Source of the DNA: SCGC-AG-212-J23 sp036406675
GTDB taxonomy: Bacteria > Pseudomonadota > Gammaproteobacteria > Burkholderiales > SG8-39
Assembly: GCA_036406675.1 (NCBI GenBank)
Contig: DASXAO010000047.1
Coordinates: 12,068-76,067 of the forward strand
Reading direction: 5' to 3'
DNA length: 64,000 nucleotides
The notes beneath the pieces were generated by a model that saw only the letters and a list, made by a program, of their open reading frames with translations, was not told the origin of the DNA and ran no database searches. Both the position numbers and the translations under genes were made by a program. Positions within the stretch are counted from its first letter, which is position 1. Every line of letters starts with the position of its first letter. Positions 43,882 through 51,715 of this stretch are shown here, one piece after another.

Positions 43882-44843
43882 ACGGAAGAAAGCTTCATCT
43901 GCGCCAGCGCGGCGCGGCCGAGCAGCCCGTACGGATTGGCGAGGGTCTCCGGCATCTCGAAGTGGTTGTAGCCTTCGCCCACCAAGAGCTGCACCGGCTT
44001 GCCCGCCGCTTTCACCGCGGCGGCGAAGTCGCGCGACTGGCGCTGGAATTCCGGTGTCTCCAGCGTGCCGTACGCGAGGACCAGCGGGGCATTCAGTCTT
44101 TCGAGGTGGCGCTGCGGGCTCAACGCCTGCTCGGTCTCGTCGGTGAACTTGACGTAGGAGCTGCGGAACGAGAGCCGCACCGGCTTGAGATCGAACAGGC
44201 CGCTGCAGCACAACCCGCCTTTGACGAGGTCGGGAGGGAGGTCGAGCTCCTTGCGCCAGTCCGTGGTGAGCACCACGCCGGCCAGGTGACCGCCCGAGGA
44301 GTGGCCCGAGACGTAAATCCGGTTCGGGTCGCCGCCAAAAGTCTGCGCGTTGCGGTACACCCACGCCACGGCGCGCCGCACCTGCTCGGCCATCGCCATG
44401 AGGTTGCCGTTCGCTTCCACCACGTTGATGAAGTCGGGCACCACGTAATGCGCGCCCGCGTGGACGAAGAGCTCAGCGGGGTAGCCGAAGTCCTTGGCTC
44501 GCCCGCCGCGCCAGGCGCCGCCGTGGATGAAGATGTTGATTGGCGCGTTCGATCTGCTCGTCGTGTAGATGTCCAGCGCCTCGATGGCCGTTGAGCCGTA
44601 GCTGACGCGCCGGGGCGCGCCCAGGCGGGCGCGAGTGGCGTCGCTGTTGGACGCGTACCGCTTCGTGATCTGCGGCAGGTTGGGCGCGTACTTGATCTGG
44701 TCGTATGCGGCGTCGAGCTCACCCTGGTCCATGTCGAGCCACACCGCGGGCCCCTTCGGCTTCGTCTGCGCGAATGCATTGCAGGAAGCGAGCAGCCCGC
44801 TCGCGACGCCAGCGTGTAGAAACGTCCGGCGAGTGACGGCCAT
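43878..44843 (-). CDS. Tat-exported alpha/beta hydrolase (esterase/formamidase-like)
   Basis: 321 residues. The ATG chosen gives a twin-arginine signal (VTRRTFLHAG) with a cysteine near its end (LLASC), so it may be a lipoprotein or cleaved in the periplasm. The oxyanion motif HGGAW and the nucleophile GHSSGGH are those of the arylformamidase/BD-FAE-like esterase group; the histidine is in GYNHFEMPETL. Substrate unknown. First gene of an operon with the cysteine synthase and Bug receptor. Confidence 0.83.
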   Translation of the reverse strand: MAVTRRTFLHAGVASGLLASCNAFAQTKPKGPAVWLDMDQGELDAAYDQIKYAPNLPQITKRYASNSDATRARLGAPRRVSYGSTAIEALDIYTTSRSNAPINIFIHGGAWRGGRAKDFGYPAELFVHAGAHYVVPDFINVVEANGNLMAMAEQVRRAVAWVYRNAQTFGGDPNRIYVSGHSSGGHLAGVVLTTDWRKELDLPPDLVKGGLCCSGLFDLKPVRLSFRSSYVKFTDETEQALSPQRHLERLNAPLVLAYGTLETPEFQRQSRDFAAAVKAAGKPVQLLVGEGYNHFEMPETLANPYGLLGRAALAQMKLSSV

Positions 44844-44883
44844 AGATGCCCTTTGCAATTGATCGGGCATGGTAACCGACAAA

Positions 44884-45423
44884 CTACGTAACGTCCCCCG
44901 GTTCGGGCGGGCGCTTGACGCCGCTCAGCATGGCCGCCGCGAGGTTCTCGCGCTGACGCCAGCTCGTGTACGCCACGCCCGCGACGTGCAGCGCGGCGAG
45001 CGCGATTACCGCATCGCCGAGGAATTCGTGCGTTTCCTGGACCCACTCGACGCCCCAAAAACGGTCGGTGACGGAAAGCCAGCCGGAGAGCGACGCAGCG
45101 GCGGCGGTCGAGAGGAGAGCGACGATCATCCAGCCGCCGAGCGGGTTGTGGCCCAGGTAGCGCGGCTCGTCGCCGCGCAGCACGGCTTTCGCATAGGCGA
45201 GCGTGCGTGCCGGTCCGGATACGAATTGGCGGAAGCGCGCGTAGCGCGGGCCGATCCAGCCCCAGGCGAAGCGCAGCGCGATCACGGCGAGCGCCGCGTA
45301 GCCGAGCCACTCGTGGAGCGGCTCGGCCCACTTGAGCTTCAATTCAGCGGTGATCCAGGCTGCGAGCACGCAGCCGGCGAGCGACCAGTGCGCGCTGCGC
45401 ACGAACCGGTCCCAGACCCTCAC
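44884..45423 (-). CDS. cytochrome b561-family membrane protein
   Basis: 179 residues with four helices. Candidate haem-binding histidines are H12, H37, H132 and H146; GHNPLGGW (H92) is a standard b561 loop. Moves electrons between the quinone pool and a periplasmic or membrane acceptor. Follows the PepSY gene by 6 bp, and the pair probably works together. Confidence 0.87.
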   Translation of the reverse strand: MRVWDRFVRSAHWSLAGCVLAAWITAELKLKWAEPLHEWLGYAALAVIALRFAWGWIGPRYARFRQFVSGPARTLAYAKAVLRGDEPRYLGHNPLGGWMIVALLSTAAAASLSGWLSVTDRFWGVEWVQETHEFLGDAVIALAALHVAGVAYTSWRQRENLAAAMLSGVKRPPEPGDVT

Positions 45424-45429
45424 CGCGGC

Positions 45430-45729
45430 TCAGCCCTTGTGCGCCTTCGCGCCGCGGGGCACCGGCGCAAGCGTGCGCGGGTGGAAATAGGCCTCGGTGC
45501 GCTGTCCCTTGTCGTCGACCGCGTACACCTCGTAGCAGCCGCCGTCTTCCTTGATCCGCCGCACCTGCCAGCCTTTCTCCTTCAGCATCGCGGAGAGCTT
45601 GTCCTGCGATTGCCAGCCCTCGCGTGGGCCCGAGTCGCAGGTCGCGTAGCCCGTTGCCTGCGCGCCGGAAGCCATCAAGGTGAACGCCGCGGCGGCGCAC
45701 AGCGGGGCGAAGAAACCTTTCTTGGACAT
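45430..45729 (-). CDS. small periplasmic PepSY-domain protein
   Basis: 99 residues. The signal peptide ends at SGAQA. The mature part (LSAMLKEKGWQVRRIKEDGGCYEVYAVDDKGQR) is a single PepSY_2-type domain. Two cysteines (ATCDSG, GGCYEV) may pair. Such small PepSY proteins are common beside b561 cytochromes. Confidence 0.83.
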   Translation of the reverse strand: MSKKGFFAPLCAAAAFTLMASGAQATGYATCDSGPREGWQSQDKLSAMLKEKGWQVRRIKEDGGCYEVYAVDDKGQRTEAYFHPRTLAPVPRGAKAHKG

Positions 45730-45753
45730 GAGGTTCGATCCTCCTGGGACCGA

Positions 45754-45781
45754 CATGCTACCCGGTCTCCCGGGCAGCATG
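45754..45781. repeat. intercistronic hairpin upstream of the PepSY gene
   Basis: Arms CATGCT-A-CCCGG (45754-45765) and CCGGG-C-AGCATG (45770-45781) pair with a single mismatch. No T-run follows on either strand, so it may stabilise RNA or attenuate between the Spy-like and PepSY genes. Confidence 0.5.
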
Positions 45782-45814
45782 CCGTTCCTGCTTGCTCAGC
45801 GGCCTTGGCCGCCG

Positions 45815-46276
45815 TCACGCCCGATGGCGATGATGCCGTCCGCCGCCAAGACGGTGGTCGGCGAGCGTCTTCTGCTCGGGCGTGAGCGTGGCGTAGAGGT
45901 CCTTCGTCAGGCCCGCCAGCTTCTCGAGGTACTCGCCCTGCTGTTTTGCGAACTGAGCCTGCCGCTCGACGCGCTCGGGCGCGCTCGGGCGCGTGTTGCC
46001 GGATGCGTTCTGGCGCATCTGGTTGTGCAACGCCTGCATTTCGCCCGCGTGCTGCTTGACCTGCTCGGCGTAGGCGTTCCACGCCGGTTCCTGCGCCGAC
46101 GTGATCTTCAGGTCGGCCTTGAGGCGGGTCAGCCTCTTGTCGGCGGCCGCGACCGGATCGTGGGAATGGCCGTAGCCCGCTGCCGGGCTCGCGCCCTGGG
46201 CTTGTACCGCGCCCGCCCCGGCGCCCAAGGCCGCCGCCGCGGCGAATCCGACTGCGATGTTTCTCCAGCTCTTCAT
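45815..46276 (-). CDS. Spy/CpxP-like periplasmic protein (LTxxQ motif)
   Basis: 153 residues. Signal peptide cleaved after AVQA. Long amphipathic helices (RLTRLKADLKITSAQEPAWNAYA, LTPEQKTLADHRL) with the LTxxQ motif mark the Spy/CpxP fold, a periplasmic chaperone or metal/stress sensor. Histidine-rich ends (GYGHSHD, RHHRHRA) suggest metal binding. Upstream of PepSY and b561 genes on the same strand. Confidence 0.82.
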   Translation of the reverse strand: MKSWRNIAVGFAAAAALGAGAGAVQAQGASPAAGYGHSHDPVAAADKRLTRLKADLKITSAQEPAWNAYAEQVKQHAGEMQALHNQMRQNASGNTRPSAPERVERQAQFAKQQGEYLEKLAGLTKDLYATLTPEQKTLADHRLGGGRHHRHRA

Positions 46277-46437
46277 CTGTGCCTCCGTGAATGTGGTGGA
46301 AAGCGACGGCTCATTAGAGCATCGGCGCGCGAGGGAACCCGCCCGGCTTTGTAAGCGCCTGTTGCGCAGGACGCCTTTGATACACGGAGTTACAAATCAC
46401 GCACCCAGATTTACCGGGCGTGCTGCGATCCCGAGTG
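46277..46437. other. intergenic region before the Spy-like gene
   Basis: 161 bp. Contains a possible long-range inverted pair TTGTAA (about 46350) and TTACAA (about 46390) enclosing a GC-rich hairpin (GCGCCTGTTGCGCAGG). Could be a terminator or operator for the leftward genes. No coding signal. Confidence 0.3.
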
Positions 46438-46800
46438 CTACCGGGTCGGAACGAAGGAGGCCGAGCCGGACTCGAGCGTCATGCGGCCCTCGTACCGGGT
46501 TTCGTCCAGGGTGAACGCGATGTTCTTCTTTGGCGGATAGGACGTCAGAAGGGCCATTCCGTACGACACGTCCCTGGCATGAAACGAAGTCTGTATCCAC
46601 CGCGGGTCGGCGGTGTGCGGATTGCGTGCGAGGCCCGCGACGATGGCCTGGATAGCGTCGTAGTGCGCCGGGCTTGTCGCCTTGATCCCTTCCATGGCGC
46701 CGGGCGCATTCAGGTTTACGTGGCGCGGCGGCCGCGCATCCTGCGCGAAGGCGAATGAATAGAGGGCGGAAAGCAGAATTGCAGTGATCGAGCGCAGCAT
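46438..46800 (-). CDS. small secreted protein of unknown function
   Basis: 120 residues. Signal peptide cleaved after SFAFA. The mature part (PRHVNLNAPGAMEGIKATSPAHYDAIQAIVAGLARNP) is soluble with no cysteine and ends with a beta-rich segment (NIAFTLDETRYEGRMTLES). I do not recognise the family. Lies alone between two operons. Confidence 0.6.
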   Translation of the reverse strand: MLRSITAILLSALYSFAFAQDARPPRHVNLNAPGAMEGIKATSPAHYDAIQAIVAGLARNPHTADPRWIQTSFHARDVSYGMALLTSYPPKKNIAFTLDETRYEGRMTLESGSASFVPTR

Positions 46801-46876
46801 TGTTCGTCCCTTTCCTACGCCGGCATCGTAGGCGCTGCCACCCGAGAGCGCAATCCCATGCTCAGGCTAGCGCGGC

Positions 46877-48355
46877 TCAGGCGGTGGGCCGGTGCAGGTA
46901 GCACCCACGCGGCGGGCCGAGCACCTTCCCGTTCTCGCACACGAGCTCGCCGCGCAGGAAGGTGGCCTTCACCCGCGCGGAAAGCTCGAGACCCTCGAAA
47001 GGCGTGTAGCCCTGGGTCGATTCGGAATCGGCGGAGTGGATCGTCCAGCTCTCGCGCGGTTCGACGAGCGCGAGGTCCGCGTCGAAGCCTTCCGCGATGT
47101 CGCCTTTCGCGTTCGCTCCGAAGCGGCGCGCCGGATTGGCGCTCGTCAGCGCCGCGATGCGGTTGTAGCTCACTCCTCTCCTGCTGCCCTCGGACACCAG
47201 GGCGGGAAGAAGGTATTCGGTTCCGCCGAAGCCCGATTTCGCCAGCCAGATATTTCCAAGCGCGTTCTTCGCCGCCTTGGTTTCGTGGCGGCAGCAGGCG
47301 TGGTCGCTCACCACCCAGTCGATCGCGCCTTCGGCGAGCTTCTGCCAGAGGTACTCGACGTCCTCTCGCGGCCGGATCGGCGGATTCACCTTGGCGAGCA
47401 CGCCCGCTTTCGAATTCGTATCCAGCATCAGGTGGCCGATCGTGACCTCGCGACGGAAATCGATGTGCGGGAAGAGGGCCTGCATCTGGAGCGCCGCGTC
47501 GAGCGCCTTTCTCGAGCTCAAGTGGAGCAGATTGATGTTCGGCAGCGCGCTCTCGGACGCAAGGTAGGCGGCGATGAAGACGGCGAGGCCTTCGGAATGC
47601 GGCGGCCGCGCGGCGTGGTATGCGGCGAGGCCCGAGAGCTTGCCCTCCCGCTCCACCATCCTGCTGTACGCGGTCATGATCTCGGCGGTCTCGCAGTGCA
47701 GCGACAGGCTGATCTGCGCCGCCTTGCGCGGAAAGCGCTCGCGCGCCGCCTGCACCCCGCGCATCACGAACTCGAAGTGCGCGTAGTCGTAGCGCTCGTC
47801 CTCGCCGATCATCAGGAAATCTCGCTGGCTGTCGGAGCGCCCGTGCAGGCCGTGCGAGCCGTAGAACATGAAGATCTTGAACGAGGCGACGCCGTGCTTC
47901 TCCACCAGCTCGGGGATCTCGCGGACATGAGCGGCGTCCATGGGCGCGAGGTGGTAGCCGTAGTCGACGTGGAAGCGCCCCTCGGAAAGCTTCAACACCT
48001 CGGGAAAGAACGCCGCGTACGGCCCGCCGCGGTTCAGGTAGTACTGGCCGGTCCTGAAGTAGTTGAGGCTCGTGGTCACGCCGCCCTGCGCCGCGGCGCG
48101 GCTCTCGCTCACCGCGTCTTCGGCGAGGGGCGCGTAGATGCCGGTGTGCATGTGCGCGTCGACCACGCCCGGGAACGCCAGACGGCCTTTGCCTTCGTAG
48201 ACGTTCTTCGCTTCCCTGGGATCGATGGCCGGAGCAATTCTTGAGAATTTATCGCCGGTGATGGCGATGTCGGCTTCGCGCGGCGCATCGGCGTCCGGGC
48301 GAACGACGCGCACGTTCCGGATCAGCAGGTCGTACTTGCTACCGGCTTCGGCCAA
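46877..48355 (-). CDS. cyclic amidohydrolase (dihydropyrimidinase/hydantoinase-like)
   Basis: 492 residues from a TTG overlapping the preceding gene by 17 bp. Opens or closes cyclic amides or imides. A complete binuclear metal set is visible: H68 and H70 (DAHMHTG), the carbamylated lysine K160 (SFKIFMFYG), H220 (LHCET), H278 (LLHLSS) and D351 (VVSDHACC). FKxF and the surrounding residues place it with dihydropyrimidinase, hydantoinase and allantoinase. Last gene of the coupled catabolic operon, where it would open a ring made by the molybdenum hydroxylase. Confidence 0.87.
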   Translation of the reverse strand: MAEAGSKYDLLIRNVRVVRPDADAPREADIAITGDKFSRIAPAIDPREAKNVYEGKGRLAFPGVVDAHMHTGIYAPLAEDAVSESRAAAQGGVTTSLNYFRTGQYYLNRGGPYAAFFPEVLKLSEGRFHVDYGYHLAPMDAAHVREIPELVEKHGVASFKIFMFYGSHGLHGRSDSQRDFLMIGEDERYDYAHFEFVMRGVQAARERFPRKAAQISLSLHCETAEIMTAYSRMVEREGKLSGLAAYHAARPPHSEGLAVFIAAYLASESALPNINLLHLSSRKALDAALQMQALFPHIDFRREVTIGHLMLDTNSKAGVLAKVNPPIRPREDVEYLWQKLAEGAIDWVVSDHACCRHETKAAKNALGNIWLAKSGFGGTEYLLPALVSEGSRRGVSYNRIAALTSANPARRFGANAKGDIAEGFDADLALVEPRESWTIHSADSESTQGYTPFEGLELSARVKATFLRGELVCENGKVLGPPRGCYLHRPTA

Positions 48356-48821
48356 GGCGCTTCTCCAGGTGGGCGAGCAGTCCGCCGTCGCGCACCATCT
48401 GCGCGAGGTGCGTCGGGATCGGCTCGCATTGCAGCGATTCGCCGGTAGTGAGGTTCGCGATTTGGCCCTTTTCGAAATCGACTCGAAGCTTGTCGCCGTC
48501 GCGAATGCGTTTCGCATCGGCCGAGACCACGGCCGGGAGGCCGAGGTTGAGCGCGTTGCGGTAGAAGAGGCCGGCGAACGATTCGGCGACCAGCGCCGCC
48601 ACGCCGAGATGCTTGAGCGCCGCCGGCGCCTGCTCGCGCGAAGAGCCTGCGCCGAAATTGCGGCCGCCGACCACGACGTCGCCCGGCTTCACGCTGCGCG
48701 CGAATTCGGGCAGCACGGCCTCGAGGCAGTGCGGCGCGATCTCGGCGAGGCCGAACTTCATGTAGCGCCCCGGCGCGATCGCGTCGGTGTCGACGTTGTC
48801 GCCCAGGACCCAGGCCCTCAT
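48339..48821 (-). CDS. aconitase-superfamily hydratase, small subunit (LeuD/DmdB-like)
   Basis: 160 residues. Swivel domain with GGRNFGAGSSREQAP, the LeuD signature, and GLFYRNALNLGLP. At 160 residues it is shorter than bacterial LeuD (about 200) and matches the archaeal-type or dimethylmaleate-hydratase small subunits. Overlaps the large subunit gene by 4 bp. Context argues for a catabolic hydratase rather than leucine synthesis. Confidence 0.87.
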   Translation of the reverse strand: MRAWVLGDNVDTDAIAPGRYMKFGLAEIAPHCLEAVLPEFARSVKPGDVVVGGRNFGAGSSREQAPAALKHLGVAALVAESFAGLFYRNALNLGLPAVVSADAKRIRDGDKLRVDFEKGQIANLTTGESLQCEPIPTHLAQMVRDGGLLAHLEKRLGRSR

Positions 48822-50071
48822 TGCAGCAGCTCGCGCGGGTCGCAGATGCGGCCGGCCACGGCCGTGGCGGCGACCGTGTACGGCGAGCCGAGGTACACCT
48901 GCGCCGACGCCGCGCCCATGCGGCCCTGGAAGTTGCGCGCGGTGCTCGAGATCGCCACCATGTTTTCGGGCAGGAGATGCTCGCCGTAGCCGGCGCAGAG
49001 ACCGCAGCCGTTCGGCAGCAGCTCCGCCCCGGCCTGCAGAAGGACTTGCAGCGTTCCCTCGCTTTGCGCCGCGTTCTGATCGCGCAGGCTGGCGGGCGCG
49101 ACGAGTAGCCGGATGGCCGACTTGCGTCCCTTCAAGACGCGCGCCGCCATCCGCAGATCTTCGAGCTTCGCCCCGGTGCAGGCGCCGATGTAGGCGAGCT
49201 GCGGCCGCACATTCGTGAACTCGGTTACCGCCCGGGTATTGGCTGGGCTGTGCGGTGCCGCGACCTGCGGCGCGAGCTCGCTGGCATTGAAGCGGTGGTG
49301 CGCGAGAAGTGGCGCGTCTTCGTCGCTCCTCCACACTTCTGGATCATTCAAGCCTAGAAAATCGTGAGTGGTTGCATCCGAAGCGATCAACCCCGTCTGA
49401 GCGCCGAGCTCGGCGGCCATGTTGCACAGGGTCATGCGCTCCTGCATCGGCAGCGCGCGGATCGCCGGGCCGCGATACTCGACCGCCTGGTATTGACCGC
49501 CGTCGAGGCCGAAGCGGCCGATGAGGAACAGGATCGCGTCCTTGGCCGCGACGCCGGGGGCAAAGGCGCCGTCGAAATCCATGGCGATGGTGTGCGGCAC
49601 CTTGAGCCAGATCTCGCCGGTGACGAGGACCCCGAGCATCTCGGTCGCGCCTACGCCGAACATGTACGCGGCAAAGGCGCCGCCGGTGGGGGAGTGGCTG
49701 TCGCCGCCGACCGCGAACATGCCCGGCTTCAGGTGGCCGCGCTCGGGCAGCACGACGTGGCAGATGCCCTGCTCGTCGTGGAAGTTGTCGATGCCGGCCT
49801 CTCGCACCCAGTCGCGCGTGATGCGGATGATCCTGCGGCTCTCCTCGTCGTAGGCGGGGACGTAATGGTCGGTGATGAGGACGACCTTCGACGGGTCCCA
49901 CAGCTTCGCGCCGAGGCGCTCGAGCATCGGCTTGAGGCGCCGCGGCCCGCCCGAGTCGTGGATCATCGCGAGATCGACCTTGCAGGTGACGATCTCCCCG
50001 GGTGTCACCGAGCTGCGGCCCGCCGCGCGGGCGACCAGCTTCTGGGCCAACGTTGCCGGCATCTTCGACAC
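48818..50071 (-). CDS. aconitase-superfamily hydratase, large subunit (LeuC/DmdA-like)
   Basis: 417 residues from GTG, or 414 from the ATG three codons later. Contains the [4Fe-4S] cluster cysteines (YIGACTGA and NGCGLCAG) and GGDSHSPTGGAFAAYMFGVGATEM. Length fits the short homoaconitase/isopropylmalate-isomerase-like group (about 420) that includes dimethylmaleate hydratase, not bacterial LeuC (about 466). Adds or removes water from an unsaturated di-acid. One base after the stop of the racemase-like gene. Confidence 0.88.
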   Translation of the reverse strand: MSKMPATLAQKLVARAAGRSSVTPGEIVTCKVDLAMIHDSGGPRRLKPMLERLGAKLWDPSKVVLITDHYVPAYDEESRRIIRITRDWVREAGIDNFHDEQGICHVVLPERGHLKPGMFAVGGDSHSPTGGAFAAYMFGVGATEMLGVLVTGEIWLKVPHTIAMDFDGAFAPGVAAKDAILFLIGRFGLDGGQYQAVEYRGPAIRALPMQERMTLCNMAAELGAQTGLIASDATTHDFLGLNDPEVWRSDEDAPLLAHHRFNASELAPQVAAPHSPANTRAVTEFTNVRPQLAYIGACTGAKLEDLRMAARVLKGRKSAIRLLVAPASLRDQNAAQSEGTLQVLLQAGAELLPNGCGLCAGYGEHLLPENMVAISSTARNFQGRMGAASAQVYLGSPYTVAATAVAGRICDPRELLQ

Positions 50072-50072
50072 C

Positions 50073-50837
50073 TTATCCCTGTTCCAGGAACTCCCGCAGC
50101 GCCTTCTCCGGCGGCTTGACGAAGTTCGAGCGGCGGCTGACCTTCGCCATGCCGAGCGCGCGCAATTTCACCGCCATTTCCGCGCTCTTGGCGATGAGCG
50201 TCACCCCGTTCACCACCGGCGCGCCGTCCATCTCCGTGCCGCCGAAGAGCATCATCGGCAGCCCGCCGGCCGGCACGATGACGTCGGCGCCGGCATCGAG
50301 CAGTGCGCGGCATTCGCGCTCCCATTTGGGATAGAGGGCGTCATGGGACTTCTTGTCGGCGAAGGCGTCGATGAAGTCCTTGACGCTGGCGTCGACCGCC
50401 CGCACTCCGACGACGCGCTGCTGAAGGCCGTAGCGGATCACCTGGTCCTCGTGCCAGGGGATGAACACCGGGTTGATGGTGACGAGCCCGAGCTTGCGCC
50501 CGAGCGTGCAGGCGTGGAAGAGCGTTGTCTCGCCCAGGCCGAGCACGGGGAGGTCGACCACCGATTTCACCTCGGCGAGGCCCGCGTCCTGGAAATGCGT
50601 GATCGCCATCGCGGCATAGCCCTGCTTCTCGGCCTCGACCGCATTGCGAATCAGATTGCGCGCGATCCGGAACTCGGTGATCGCGTGCGTGGTCGTCGCG
50701 GGCGGCGTGGTGGTGTGGAACGTCGCCTCGAAGTCCGGCTCGAGGATCGACTTCAGATGCGCCTCCACCTTGGCGATGTAAGGCGCCATGTGGATCTTGT
50801 CCGTCGCGCCCTGGAACCAGATCTTGTGCTTGCTCAT
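50073..50837 (-). CDS. Asp/Glu/hydantoin-racemase-fold protein lacking both catalytic cysteines
   Basis: 254 residues. The fold is shown by THFQDAGLAEVKSVVDLPVLGLGETTLFHA and the paired second half (LLDAGADVIVPAGGLP). In hydantoin and aspartate racemases a cysteine stands in each of these places (C-F-x-D-P-G and L-G-C-A-G); here they are H81 and A190/G191. The only cysteines are C110 and C176, elsewhere in the fold. A two-base racemase mechanism is therefore not possible as known. It could be a decarboxylase, isomerase or binding protein. Operon with hydratase subunits. Confidence 0.78.
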   Translation of the reverse strand: MSKHKIWFQGATDKIHMAPYIAKVEAHLKSILEPDFEATFHTTTPPATTTHAITEFRIARNLIRNAVEAEKQGYAAMAITHFQDAGLAEVKSVVDLPVLGLGETTLFHACTLGRKLGLVTINPVFIPWHEDQVIRYGLQQRVVGVRAVDASVKDFIDAFADKKSHDALYPKWERECRALLDAGADVIVPAGGLPMMLFGGTEMDGAPVVNGVTLIAKSAEMAVKLRALGMAKVSRRSNFVKPPEKALREFLEQG

Positions 50838-50864
50838 CGACGAACCTCGGGTCGAAAAACCGAA

Positions 50865-50929
50865 AATCAGGGACAGACCACGTTTATTTTCTGTTTGTCA
50901 GCAAAAGAAAACGTGGTCCGTCCCTGATT
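50865..50929. repeat. nested palindromic repeat, GGGACAGACCACG type
   Basis: 21-bp arms at 50865-50885 and 50909-50929 pair with one mismatch around a 23-base loop. Arms begin with AATCAGGGACAGACC and end symmetrically. The layout is like the repeats at 23.1 and 56.6 kb, with a different core. It occupies the only sizeable gap (50838-50935) in the catabolic operon. Confidence 0.85.
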
Positions 50930-50935
50930 ATGGGG

Positions 50936-51715
50936 TCATGGCGTTTCCACCAATGCAATTGCACGCAAAGGACTGCCGCTGCCGTTGCGGATCTTGAGCG
51001 GGGCTGCGATCACGACCGCGCCGGTGGGCGGGAGCTGGTCGAGGTTGGCGAGGCATTGCAGGCCATAGCGGCCCGCGCCGTGCATGAAGTAGTGGCAGGG
51101 GTAGGGCGGGCGAAGATGCTGCGCCTGGCCGGCGTCGGTGCCGATCGACTCGGTGCCGAAGCCCAGGAGGTCGCGTTCCTCGACCAGGAACTTCACCGCG
51201 CCGACGTCGGGTCCCGGGGTGTGCTGCCCGGTCTCGTCGTAGTTCTGGTAGGCGACCGGGTCGGAGCGCTTGGACCAGTCGGTGCGCATCAGCACCCAGG
51301 CTTTCGGCGGGATACGTCCGTGTTTCTTCTCCCAGGTTTTGATCCACCCGACAGTGAGAAGGAAGTCGGCGTCTTTCGCCGCTTCTTCGCTGCAATCCAG
51401 GACCGAGGCCGGGCCGACGAAGCGCTCCGGCGCGATGCTGTCGGTGGCGTTCTGCGGCAGGTCCTTGCCCGAGATCCAGTGGATCGGCGCGTCGAAGTGC
51501 GTGCCGGTGTGCTCGCCGCAGGAGAAGTTGTTCCAGTACCAGGCGGGCCCGCGCTCGTCGTAGCGCGATACCTCCTCGATCCGGAACGGCCACGCCTGGC
51601 CCATCTCGGGTGGAAGCGAGATGTGCGGGAATTCGGGCGACAAGGTCTGGGTGAGATCGATGACGCGAATCTTCCCCGAGAGCAATTCCTTGGCGAGAGA
51701 GGCGAGGGTAGTCAT
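50936..51715 (-). CDS. cyclase-family hydrolase (kynurenine-formamidase-like)
   Basis: 259 residues. The metal-binding motif of the cyclase/KynB family is intact: GEHTGTHFDAPIHW. Also VIDLTQTLSPEFP at the N-terminus and IGTDAGQA near the middle. These manganese- or zinc-dependent enzymes hydrolyse formamides, lactones or similar bonds. In a ring-degrading operon it could hydrolyse an N-formyl or lactone intermediate. Overlaps the upstream fusion gene by 4 bp. Confidence 0.85.
   Translation of the reverse strand: MTTLASLAKELLSGKIRVIDLTQTLSPEFPHISLPPEMGQAWPFRIEEVSRYDERGPAWYWNNFSCGEHTGTHFDAPIHWISGKDLPQNATDSIAPERFVGPASVLDCSEEAAKDADFLLTVGWIKTWEKKHGRIPPKAWVLMRTDWSKRSDPVAYQNYDETGQHTPGPDVGAVKFLVEERDLLGFGTESIGTDAGQAQHLRPPYPCHYFMHGAGRYGLQCLANLDQLPPTGAVVIAAPLKIRNGSGSPLRAIALVETP

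Noticed and set aside
45729..45785. A tRNA-like T-loop string (GGTTCGATCC) next to a hairpin
   Set aside because: No cloverleaf can be drawn around it; the hairpin is a simple inverted repeat.
48339..50071. Leucine biosynthesis genes leuC and leuD
   Set aside because: Subunit lengths and the catabolic operon context do not fit; gene symbols were left blank.
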